DNA of 64,000 bases from Paraneptunicella aestuarii (GTDB lineage Bacteria > Pseudomonadota > Gammaproteobacteria > Enterobacterales > Alteromonadaceae): assembly GCF_019900845.1 (NCBI RefSeq), contig NZ_CP074570.1, forward strand, positions 2,728,001 to 2,792,000. Direction: 5' to 3'. The notes under the pieces are model-generated. The model was not told the DNA's origin and ran no database searches. It worked only from the letters and a program-made list of their open reading frames with translations. The position numbers and the translations under genes are program-made. Shown one piece after another: positions 1 through 8,379 of this stretch; within the stretch, counting starts at the first letter, position 1, and every line of letters starts with the position of its first letter.

Positions 1-1210
1 GATCTTCATGATGCTTGTTATAATCGAAAGTGGTACCAGCACATCCAACAACGATGTGATTAGTGCTTTTCCCCCAGAGTAAAGAATGGTTCTTCAACAA
101 TTGAATCGACTGGTTTTTCATAAGCGGAGCTTCTTCAATTTCAATCACTTCAGAAGCTAATCCATAAGAAGACAATACAGAAACCCAGAATTTAACTGCC
201 ATCAAGTCCAGAAAGTCTTGCGGTATATAGTTAGCCAGTAATTTGGCTGCATCAGTGATATGCTCGGGTATTGATTCTGCATTTTTTTGCATATTATCAG
301 GATCAAACTGCAATCGACTGTTATCGCGTTCTTTCTGCTTCAAATGCTTTACAGTTTGCTCATAGCGGTCTCGCAGCAAGGATAAAATCCGATATTTTTC
401 CTGATACTCACCCGCAGGAAAGCACTCTAATTGCTTCTCAATAAAATTGAAAAAAGCACTGGTACAGTCTCTTGCTGGTTTTACTGCAACAAACAGGTTA
501 AAGCTGTCTTTAACCTTAGACTCACCAATATGAAGTTGATATGAGGGAAAATAGATCATCTGCCCCGGATGAGCTATCAAAATAGCGGCATCCTTGGAAT
601 ATGCTTCCATATCTCGCATGCCATTAACTTCCGGGTTATCTTCCTCATAACCCTCCGGCCAGACCCATATGGTTTTTTCTCCCCTTAAAGAAGTAATGAA
701 GGTGGCATCACATTCCTTCTCACAATCATGAATATGGGCACCAAATGGCGTAGATGTGTATTCACCAAAAAAGAAGAAGGCAAAAGACTCTGGTGCGATG
801 TAACCCAGTCGGGAGAATACATTTTTTAACAATCCATACACTTCTGCACGCACGTGAGGCAACAACTCAGCCCTATCAAGAACAGTACACAGTTCCCTCC
901 CTTTAAGAAGGGGCTGTAATCGCTCAATAAAGTTTGTATAGTTTCCATCAGAAATCTTGGGGATTATTCCCATTGCATCAATTTCAGCAGGGGTTACCGG
1001 TGTACCATCAATAAACAACTTTAATGATGCCTTGGATGCGTGCCTTTTTCTGGTGAACGTGTTTAAACCATTCAATAGCATTTGATATGCATCTTCATGA
1101 GTAATGATGTCAGGTTGTACGTAGGCGTCTAACACCGCATATTCTTTCTGCCAGATATTATTAACAAAATCATCCCAAAATTTATCTGATTTAATATTCT
1201 GAACTTCCAT
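1..1210 (-). CDS. Cupin/JmjC-like putative Fe(II)/2-oxoglutarate hydroxylase, 3' end beyond window
   Basis: An open frame starts at ATG 1210 and runs without a stop to the window edge (403 codons seen). The region around residues 159-185 reads HIHDCE followed by a SLRGEKTIWVWPEG stretch, and residues 220-230 read FPSYQLHIGES. This order (His/acid pair, G-x-K-x-W strand, later His) is the layout of cupin_8/JmjC-type non-haem iron oxygenases. Candidate ligands are H159 or H161, D162 or E164, and H227; I could not fix which acid pairs with which His. The start lies 25 bp after the stop of the last NRPS gene on the same strand, so it is probably co-transcribed. A tailoring role, such as hydroxylating a carrier-bound residue or the peptide, is inferred from position. 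The C-terminal half looks helical and is not recognised. Family call moderate, substrate unknown. Confidence 0.7.
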   Translation of the reverse strand, partial: MEVQNIKSDKFWDDFVNNIWQKEYAVLDAYVQPDIITHEDAYQMLLNGLNTFTRKRHASKASLKLFIDGTPVTPAEIDAMGIIPKISDGNYTNFIERLQPLLKGRELCTVLDRAELLPHVRAEVYGLLKNVFSRLGYIAPESFAFFFFGEYTSTPFGAHIHDCEKECDATFITSLRGEKTIWVWPEGYEEDNPEVNGMRDMEAYSKDAAILIAHPGQMIYFPSYQLHIGESKVKDSFNLFVAVKPARDCTSAFFNFIEKQLECFPAGEYQEKYRILSLLRDRYEQTVKHLKQKERDNSRLQFDPDNMQKNAESIPEHITDAAKLLANYIPQDFLDLMAVKFWVSVLSSYGLASEVIEIEEAPLMKNQSIQLLKNHSLLWGKSTNHIVVGCAGTTFDYNKHHED

Positions 1211-1235
1211 AAAAACCCAATACCCCTGTTATTCG

Positions 1236-3857
1236 TTAAATCTCAATTCCGTCCTGCGACAATGAGTCATCAGAACCTTGTACTACATACTCTTTATACA
1301 GCTTACGGTTTACGTTAACTTCCCTGCAATGTTCTATACAGCTCATAAGAGCCTGTTCATAAGCCTGAGCCAGCGACGCTGTACTCTTGCAGGCAACACT
1401 GGCAGAAATGGAAAAGCGTAAACATCCTTTATGGACTATGCCATTGATGCTCAAATCAACTGTAGATGGGTTCTCACTGGCAACATCTGCCCCAGCAGAT
1501 TCTTTTGCGGGAACAAAAACCGAATCCTGATTAATCGTGTTGTCAAACTGACCAAGGTAGTTGAACTCTATCTGCGCAGGATTATATTTAGCCTCCAACG
1601 CTTCAAGACCACTATCCGGATCCAGATAACGTAGCAATCCATAACCCATACCCTTGTCAGGCACTGCTCGGTATTGCTCTTTAACCTGTTTGATAAGCTC
1701 TCCAACCTCTCGATTGTCATCCAGCGACACACCTGCATCACTTAGAATCAATGGATACAAAGAAGTAAACCATCCCACTGTGTCACTCACATCAAGATGC
1801 TCAAACAACTCCTCTCTACCATGACCTTCCATCAATAAACGCAAGCTGTGCTGACCACTCCACTGTCGGTAAGCCATCAAAAAACCACACAACAACAATT
1901 CATTAATCCGGGTGCGATAAGCATCATTACATTCTCCCAACAACTGTCGGGTCGATTCTTCATCCAGCGTGAAGCCCGATGCTTCATTACCCCAAGCCTC
2001 TTCTGATGAAACCGGAAGTGGCAACACCTCCTGTGATAACTGCTCTCGCCAGTAGTCTTTCTGCCCTTGCACATGATGCGACTTCACGTATCCTTTCAAG
2101 GCCTCTCCCCATTGCTGTAACGATGAACTCTTATCTGCCAACGCTACCGGCTCACCTGAACGGTATTGTTTCCATGCCGTCTCAAGGTCAGACAACAGTA
2201 TCCGCCACGAGACACCATCAACGACAAGATGATGCACTACCAACAACAATCGACCCTGTTCTTCGTCCTCCATATACACCGCTTTGAATACCGGTCCCAA
2301 ACCAATATCCAGACTCGCCTGTGCCTGGTTAACCACCTTTAATTGTTCTGCTTCTCGATGCTCTGGAGAAATGTCCCTGAAATCATGTACTTCAAGGCTC
2401 TGTACCAACAGTTCTGCACTAAACGGCACATGCATGGCGCTACGCTTCTGACTATCGAAGCGTAAACGCAGCGCATCATGGCGTTGATACAGACTCCGCA
2501 CTATCGCTTCTTGTGCCTTCTCGTCAAACCCTTGTGGGGTTACCAGCAAAACTGACTGGTTATAGTGATTCTCCACCGGTAACTGCCATTCAAAGAAGGC
2601 TCGTTGTACCGGCAACAGAGTCAGTTCCCCACTCACTTCGGATTGCTCAGCTTGTACCTGGCTGCCATGCCCTATAACCTCTGAAAGTTTGGCTATGGTC
2701 TGATGGTCGAACAGCTCTCGCACCGTAAAATGCAAACCCTGACGCTTCGCTCGCGATACAACCTGGATTGAAACAATGGAATCTCCACCCATGGCAAAGA
2801 AGTTATCTTCTATACCTACTTCTGGCAGGTTCAATGCTTCCTGCCAGATCTCACACAACTGCCGCTCTACTTCATTACGTGGAGGAACATAGGAACTTTG
2901 CTCCTTACCATATTTCAAAGGATCTGGCAGAGCACGTCTATCCACTTTACCGCTGTTGGTCAAAGGCAATGCTTCTAGCTGTATGTAGATTGAGGGAACC
3001 ATAAATTCAGGCAAACGGCGCATTAATGCTGTGCGACACAAATCAGAAATGTTGTCCAGATCACTGAGTACAGTGGGTACAACATAAGCCACAAGATGCT
3101 TATTACCCGCTTCGTCTTCATACACGATGACGGCATTCGCAACTAATTCCGATACTGCTGCCAACGCACTTTCGATCTCGTCCAACTCAATACGGTAACC
3201 CCGCACCTTGACCTGATTATCAATACGACCCAAAAACTCAAGCTCGCCATCATAACGCCAGCGCACACGGTCACCCGTCCGATATAATCTACCGCCTCCT
3301 TCAAACGGACTGTCAACAAAACGCTCGGCAGTTAAGCCCTCTCGTCCAAGGTAACCTCGCGCTACACCCGCTCCACCAATATACAACTCACCCGACACAC
3401 CCGCCGGTAACAACTGCTGATACTCATCAAGACAATACAAATGCGTATTCTGTATCGGCTTTCCTATCGGTACCGACTCACCTACAAGTGACTCCCGCGT
3501 CACTCTGAATACAGAACAGCCCACCACCGTCTCTGTCGGACCATACTCATTGATAAACACCGCATTCGGGAAACAGCCCTGCCATTTCTCCATCGTGCTC
3601 ACCGTTAACTGCTCTCCACCTATAACAACTACGTGCTCAATATCCTCATTCCGCTCTATACGACCCGTCGCCCACAACGCATCAAGGTGGGCCGGGGTCA
3701 GTTTAAACAACAAACGGTCTTCATCGTCCAGCAGGTAATCTTCCAGACGCTCAAGCGCATCATCACCCTCGGCAAGCAGCTCAACATAACGACCATGACA
3801 CAACGGCGCCAGCAAGCTTGTCACCGTAGCATCAAACACCAGCGGTAAACTCACCAC
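1236..3857 (-). CDS. NRPS gene E, segment 5: A (Asn-type, no methyltransferase)-PCP-E, C-terminus
   Basis: Holds the A-domain specificity region ([34 protein letters not shown]; with the residues just upstream the code is DATKVGEVGK, matching Asn-type codes DxTKxGEVG), the A8 motif RGYRIELDEIES, NGKVD, a PCP with MGGDS and an E domain with HHLVVDGVSW, EGHGRE and FNYLGQFD. The A core is near-identical to those of genes B and C but lacks their embedded methyltransferase: the shared DNA stops at A8 (3186). PCP-E (1489-2882) is a copy of 20506-21899. The protein ends LSQDGIEI, an acidic/hydrophobic tail like the C-termini of genes B and D. No thioesterase follows. Confidence 0.9.
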   Translation of the reverse strand: MVSLPLVFDATVTSLLAPLCHGRYVELLAEGDDALERLEDYLLDDEDRLLFKLTPAHLDALWATGRIERNEDIEHVVVIGGEQLTVSTMEKWQGCFPNAVFINEYGPTETVVGCSVFRVTRESLVGESVPIGKPIQNTHLYCLDEYQQLLPAGVSGELYIGGAGVARGYLGREGLTAERFVDSPFEGGGRLYRTGDRVRWRYDGELEFLGRIDNQVKVRGYRIELDEIESALAAVSELVANAVIVYEDEAGNKHLVAYVVPTVLSDLDNISDLCRTALMRRLPEFMVPSIYIQLEALPLTNSGKVDRRALPDPLKYGKEQSSYVPPRNEVERQLCEIWQEALNLPEVGIEDNFFAMGGDSIVSIQVVSRAKRQGLHFTVRELFDHQTIAKLSEVIGHGSQVQAEQSEVSGELTLLPVQRAFFEWQLPVENHYNQSVLLVTPQGFDEKAQEAIVRSLYQRHDALRLRFDSQKRSAMHVPFSAELLVQSLEVHDFRDISPEHREAEQLKVVNQAQASLDIGLGPVFKAVYMEDEEQGRLLLVVHHLVVDGVSWRILLSDLETAWKQYRSGEPVALADKSSSLQQWGEALKGYVKSHHVQGQKDYWREQLSQEVLPLPVSSEEAWGNEASGFTLDEESTRQLLGECNDAYRTRINELLLCGFLMAYRQWSGQHSLRLLMEGHGREELFEHLDVSDTVGWFTSLYPLILSDAGVSLDDNREVGELIKQVKEQYRAVPDKGMGYGLLRYLDPDSGLEALEAKYNPAQIEFNYLGQFDNTINQDSVFVPAKESAGADVASENPSTVDLSINGIVHKGCLRFSISASVACKSTASLAQAYEQALMSCIEHCREVNVNRKLYKEYVVQGSDDSLSQDGIEI
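1489..2882. repeat. Repeat R1 copy a: PCP-E of gene E
   Basis: Near-identical to 20506-21899 with only scattered substitutions. Ends lie in the A-PCP linker (PRNEVE) and near the C-terminal end of the E domain (AKESAGA). Confidence 0.9.
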
Positions 3858-4398
3858 GCACCCTGCACTTCAACAAGGTAATCTCTACCCGCGTGACTCA
3901 CATAGTTCATCAAACCACCGTGCGTCACCATCACGCCTTTGGGCTGCCCTGTCGTTCCCGATGTATAAATCACATAGGCCATATCCGAACCAAAAATGCT
4001 TACCTCTGGCGACTCTGTCGGTTGTTGCTGTAACAACGACAAAAACTCACTGTCATCCAGACACACCAGTGTTTCATCCAACAGTTCCAGCTCCTGTGAC
4101 AGCACGCTATCACTTATCACCAGTGACACCTTCGCATCATCCAGCAAGTAACGGATACGTGCTCTCGGATAACCCGGGTCCAGCGGCAAATACGCACCTC
4201 TCGCTTTCAGCACCCCCATCAACGCGATAACCATCTGTGGTGTACGCGATAAACACAGCGCTACCGGGATATCATTCTCTATACCCTGGCTAATCAGGTA
4301 ATGGGCCAGCTGGTTTGCCCGGCTGTTCAGCTCCCCATAGGTTAGCTGGGCCGAACCCGATATCACCGCGATGGCATTCGGGGTTTTCGCAACCTGGT
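3186..4398. repeat. Repeat R2 copy c: Asn-type A core of gene E
   Basis: Matches 23087-24300 with a single missing C near 3858. The left end falls at A8 (RGYRIE), so the embedded methyltransferase of the partner is excluded. Confidence 0.9.
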
Positions 4399-5038
4399 CG
4401 TTAAATTGCTCAATGAAGCTGGTTGTATCCAGGCCAGTGAATGTTTGCCCCGCCCCCCAATCGGAGAGCAACACTCTCTGTTCCTGTTCAGATAATAAAC
4501 TCAGTTTTTTAACGGAAGTTTCGAGATCAGATGTCGCCATTTGGCAAATTACATTCTCCAAATGACTTAACAATGCAGAAATTGTCTCTTTGCTGAATTC
4601 ATTTGCATTGTATTTAAAACCCAATTGCAAAGTTTTACCGTTTTCAGCCAAAAGCATTAATTTATAGTTGGATGCTTCATATGACTGGCTATCTTCAAAA
4701 GACAACCCCAGATCATCTCGCTTCTGTTCAATCACATCTTCAACCGGGTAGTTCTGGAACACCAGATAACTGTCGAACATCGCACTACCCTGAGGCAATT
4801 CACTCAACTTCTGGATGTCTGCCAACGGCATATAGCTGTATTCTTCACGACGGATATTGTCTCCATGAATATGACTTAACAACTCTCCCAACGTACCCGA
4901 CAACGAGAAATTCACTCGACTCGGTATCGTGTTGATAAACAATCCAACTATCTGCTCAACACCCGACACCTGTGACGGACGACCCGATACCGTCGTACCA
5001 AACACGACATCCGATAATCCACTGTAACGCGACAACAA
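3851..5038 (-). CDS. NRPS gene E, segment 4: C (C-terminal part)-A (N-terminal part)
   Basis: The frame resumes at LSRYSGLSDVVFGTTVSGR and runs through the C-lobe of the third C domain to ENYPVEDVIEQ, where the repeat shared with 9322-13784 ends. A linker unique in this window (4399-4724) follows, then the A domain from [13 protein letters not shown] with core [13 protein letters not shown]. The A part is near-identical to the Asn-type A domains of genes B and C. The frame breaks near 3858 where one C of a CC pair is missing relative to position 23760. Confidence 0.8.
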   Translation of the reverse strand: MLSRYSGLSDVVFGTTVSGRPSQVSGVEQIVGLFINTIPSRVNFSLSGTLGELLSHIHGDNIRREEYSYMPLADIQKLSELPQGSAMFDSYLVFQNYPVEDVIEQKRDDLGLSFEDSQSYEASNYKLMLLAENGKTLQLGFKYNANEFSKETISALLSHLENVICQMATSDLETSVKKLSLLSEQEQRVLLSDWGAGQTFTGLDTTSFIEQFNDQVAKTPNAIAVISGSAQLTYGELNSRANQLAHYLISQGIENDIPVALCLSRTPQMVIALMGVLKARGAYLPLDPGYPRARIRYLLDDAKVSLVISDSVLSQELELLDETLVCLDDSEFLSLLQQQPTESPEVSIFGSDMAYVIYTSGTTGQPKGVMVTHGGLMNYVSHAGRDYLVEVQGAW

Positions 5039-5800
5039 ACACGCCCACGCGCCTGTACTATGACATTCATCGTTACCTGTTGGCGCTTCGCCAACTGCTC
5101 CAGCGCCTGACTCACCGACACAGACAAACTCGTTCCCTGCCAGGCCGACGCAGCCGCCACCACATCACCCGACAACTTCGCAATCGATAATGGAGTCGGC
5201 TCATCAAAACCGGCAAGGTAACCTGTCCAGTAATCTTCCGCCTGCGACGGCGCCTGAGCTCCCAACCATTGCATATAGGACCGGTACGGCTTCACCTTCG
5301 CCAGCACAGGCGCATGCCCCTGACACAAAGCTCGGTAACAGGCAAAAAGCTCCTGATTGATAATCGGTAATGACCAACCATCAAAGGCGCCCATAAAAAA
5401 CTCCACACCAGGTGATACTGCTCTCCCAAGGTCAAACAGTCCCACACGCATCAACGGCGCACGCTCAAGGTCAATACCCTTCTCACGCTCCCGAGCCTGA
5501 TAAGCCTCCAAAGCTGCTTCCTGTGCTGATGCTTCCAGCCCCGAAAGGTCCTGCTCATGCCACGGTAATGCCGCATCGGCCAGCACCAACTGCTGGATAT
5601 TCTCATCTTCAAAACCGACAAACACCGTACGCAAGGCACTATGACGTGATATCAGATGCTGCCAGCTTCACGAAGCCGCTCACCCTGTAAGCGGCCCCCT
5701 GATACGATAGGTTATCTGACCAAGATAGGCCCCTGCTTCATTATCCAGTAAACGATGGAACAACATTCCCTGCTGCATCGGAACTGTCGGGTATATATCC
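4580..5800 (-). other. C domain 3 of gene E with FM instead of HH (frame-disrupted copy)
   Basis: Second copy of the FM-type DCL domain, 4.6 kb away from the first. FMGAFDGW is intact at about 5378-5396, though the eight or so preceding residues are garbled by small indels (5396-5428). The shared FM motif in both copies shows that the His-His loss predates the duplication and is not one of the sequence errors. Confidence 0.7.
4948..5634 (-). CDS. NRPS gene E, segment 3: part of third C domain
   Basis: A short open stretch in the same frame as segment 2, holding the N-lobe of the third C domain from RTVFVGFEDENIQQLV to VTMNVIVQA. Against the copy at about 9640-10240 it has a -2 near 5425 and a -1 near 5398; together they keep frame but replace GGEQYHLVWSY with RAVSPGVE just before FMGAFDGW. 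A missing C near 5050 ends the useful frame, and the last about 35 residues are nonsense. It is not a separate gene. Confidence 0.75.
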   Translation of the reverse strand: MRTVFVGFEDENIQQLVLADAALPWHEQDLSGLEASAQEAALEAYQAREREKGIDLERAPLMRVGLFDLGRAVSPGVEFFMGAFDGWSLPIINQELFACYRALCQGHAPVLAKVKPYRSYMQWLGAQAPSQAEDYWTGYLAGFDEPTPLSIAKLSGDVVAAASAWQGTSLSVSVSQALEQLAKRQQVTMNVIVQARGRVCCRVTVDYRMSCLVRRYRVVRHRCRVLSR

Positions 5801-8379
5801 TCAATATTCCTATAACGACGCTGCCACTGGTCCAGCTGCAACTGGCTCACCTTCGACAACGTAAAGTCACTCGGCGTATAACCACCGGCCCCAGGCTCAC
5901 AGCAACGGGCTGTCAAACTCAGCAGGGATTCTTTAATACAGCGACCAAGATGCTCCATGGTCTGCGCCCGATAGCTACCCGGGTCATAATCCACACCCAA
6001 TACCAGTGACCCCGATACCACCTGCCCGGAAATATTCAGCAACGCCTCTCTTGGATTACCCTGTGCAACATTACGTCCGCTAAACTCCCTGCCAACCTGG
6101 AACGCGGTCTCACTATTTACCGCCTGGTCAAACTGGCCCAGATAGTTAAAAGTCACCTCAACAGCACCGCCATCCGGTAAATCAATCTCCGGTGACAGGT
6201 AGCGGGCTATACCGTAACCCAGTCCACGGTTCGGCAACGCCCGGTATTGCTCTTTGACCTGCTTGATAATCTCGCCTGGATACTTCGCCTGAACATCCAG
6301 CGTCAGTGGGTACAAGGTGGTAAACCACCCCATCGTCTGCGTCACATCCAGCGATTCAAAAATATCTTCCCGACCATGACCTTCCATCCAGATACGCAAC
6401 GCACTGTTACCGCTCCAGCGGTATATACCTAACCAGACCGCCGCCAGTAACAGTTCGTTCACCTGGGTTCGATAGGCCGCCGGGCTCTGACGTAACAGTT
6501 GTTCCGTTTCCGCTTCATCCAGTTTGAATTGATGTACCGCAACATCCAGCTCCGACTCTACTCTCTCATCCTGTGGCAAGGCCGGCACATCGGCTCCAAG
6601 ACTCCGTCGCCAGTAACCGATTTCAGCCTCAAACGCCTCGCTCTGACCATACTCAACCAGCGCCTCTGCCCAGCGCTGATACGATGTCGTTTTATTCCCC
6701 AGCAACAACCGCTCACCCCGGCTATGTTGCTCATAGGCCAGGCTTAAATCATCCAGCAATATCCGCCAGGAAACTCCGTCTACCACCGCATGGTGCAACA
6801 CCAGTAATAATCGACTGTCCTGTGCCTCATCAGCATCAAAATAACCGACCTTCATTAACGGTCCACCCGACAATGAGAAGCTTTCCTGTAACTCCTGGCC
6901 CGTCTCACCCAAACACGCCGTTCGGGCCGACTCATCCATGCCTCTCATATCAACACGGGTAAATGCGCTATCAATCGACAGCTCCTGCAAGGGAAAGTAA
7001 TCACTATGCCACTGCCCATCCGACTCATAAAAACGCAGCCTCAATGCATCATGACGCTGGAAGATGGCATACAGCCACTCCCGTAACCACCTCTCGTCAA
7101 CATCCACCGGGGGAACCAGTAACAATGACATATTGTTATACGATGGCCTGACCTGCTTCTCGGCAAAAAACCAGTGATGTATCGGTAACAGCACCTGCTT
7201 GCCACTGACCTCGCCCTGGAAGACATCCATGCCGACTCTCTTATCCAGATTCGCCACGACATCGGCAATATTCTGATGTTCAAATAACTGACGAACCGAC
7301 AGGCTAATTCCGGCCTGACTTGCACGGGAAGCTATCTGGATGGAGATTATCGAATCCCCACCCAGCTCAAAGAAATTATCCCTGATACCGACACGCTCAA
7401 CACGTAACGCCGAAGACCAGATATCACATAAGGTCGATTCCACCTCATTACGCGGAGCAACATATTCTGACTGCTCAAGGTACTGTGACCCCGGAGCCGG
7501 TAACGCCTGCTTGTCCACCTTGCCGTTTAACGTCAGCGGTAAACTTTCCAGCAACAGAAAATGCCCGGGTATCATATAACCCGGTAAATGCCGTGACAGC
7601 CCGGCCTTGATATCCGACAGTACCTCAGAGCCCCCGCCCTGAACCTCCAACACCACATAACCGACCAGTTGCTTGTCATGACCGGCATCATCCCGTACCA
7701 GCACCACTGCATCCTGTACCTGCGGCAACTCCCGTAAACGCGACTCTATCTCCCCCGGCTCTATACGGTAACCCCGTATCTTCACCTGGTTATCCATCCG
7801 ACCAAGAAATTCAATATTACCGTCTTCTCGCCAGCGAACCTTGTCTCCTGTTCGGTACAAACGACCACTATCTATCCATGGCAATTCCACAAAACGTGCT
7901 TCACTTAGCTCCCTGCGACCAAGATAACCCTGGGTCACACCATCGCCACCAATATACAATTCACCAGCCACACCCACGGGCTGCAAACCCTGAGCAGCAT
8001 CAAGCACATGCAAACGCGTATTACCCAACGGGCTGCCACTGGGCAGACTACCCGATAAACTGGCATCCCAATCCTTCGAATGCCACGTACTGGACGTAAT
8101 CGCTGTCTCCGTCAAACCAAATACATGAACCAGCTCCACATCGTACGCCATCCACTGACGCATCAACCGTACCGGTATCGCTTCACATCCAACCATCACC
8201 ACCCGCAGTCCTGACGGCGGTCTTTCATTATTCACTTCCAGCCAGTACAGCCATTCTCGCCACTGGGCAAACGAAAGCTCCAGTACGCTGATGGATAAAT
8301 CCTCATCGATGCCTGCAGCTCGGCTGCTCCAACTAACCCACCACTTCCACGGCTCACCACCGTTGCACCCGACAACCAT
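5680..8379 (-). CDS. NRPS gene E, segment 2: A (C-terminal part)-PCP-E-C (start)
   Basis: Continuation of gene E after the frame break near 8307. The first about 26 residues are out-of-frame leader; homology starts at EDLSISVLEL. It then holds the rest of the second A domain (GLTETAI in place of GPTE, RTGDKVRW, NGKVD), a PCP with LGGDS near residue 342, a complete E domain (HHAVVDGVSW, EGHGRE, FNYLGQFD) and the first part of the third C domain (TVPMQQGMLFH). It is near-identical to residues of segment 1 at 10277-12900. It ends at an extra A near 5690 that creates a stop at 5680. The apparent start methionine is not a real translation start. Confidence 0.85.
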   Translation of the reverse strand: MVVGCNGGEPWKWWVSWSSRAAGIDEDLSISVLELSFAQWREWLYWLEVNNERPPSGLRVVMVGCEAIPVRLMRQWMAYDVELVHVFGLTETAITSSTWHSKDWDASLSGSLPSGSPLGNTRLHVLDAAQGLQPVGVAGELYIGGDGVTQGYLGRRELSEARFVELPWIDSGRLYRTGDKVRWREDGNIEFLGRMDNQVKIRGYRIEPGEIESRLRELPQVQDAVVLVRDDAGHDKQLVGYVVLEVQGGGSEVLSDIKAGLSRHLPGYMIPGHFLLLESLPLTLNGKVDKQALPAPGSQYLEQSEYVAPRNEVESTLCDIWSSALRVERVGIRDNFFELGGDSIISIQIASRASQAGISLSVRQLFEHQNIADVVANLDKRVGMDVFQGEVSGKQVLLPIHHWFFAEKQVRPSYNNMSLLLVPPVDVDERWLREWLYAIFQRHDALRLRFYESDGQWHSDYFPLQELSIDSAFTRVDMRGMDESARTACLGETGQELQESFSLSGGPLMKVGYFDADEAQDSRLLLVLHHAVVDGVSWRILLDDLSLAYEQHSRGERLLLGNKTTSYQRWAEALVEYGQSEAFEAEIGYWRRSLGADVPALPQDERVESELDVAVHQFKLDEAETEQLLRQSPAAYRTQVNELLLAAVWLGIYRWSGNSALRIWMEGHGREDIFESLDVTQTMGWFTTLYPLTLDVQAKYPGEIIKQVKEQYRALPNRGLGYGIARYLSPEIDLPDGGAVEVTFNYLGQFDQAVNSETAFQVGREFSGRNVAQGNPREALLNISGQVVSGSLVLGVDYDPGSYRAQTMEHLGRCIKESLLSLTARCCEPGAGGYTPSDFTLSKVSQLQLDQWQRRYRNIEDIYPTVPMQQGMLFHRLLDNEAGAYLGQITYRIRGPLTG

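Noticed and set aside
3851..8379. Gene E middle segments as separate small NRPS genes with their own starts
   Set aside because: Apparent starts fall inside domains (for example in a C domain or before an A3 core), and the frame is restored by 1-2 base corrections against the intact copy at 9322-13784.
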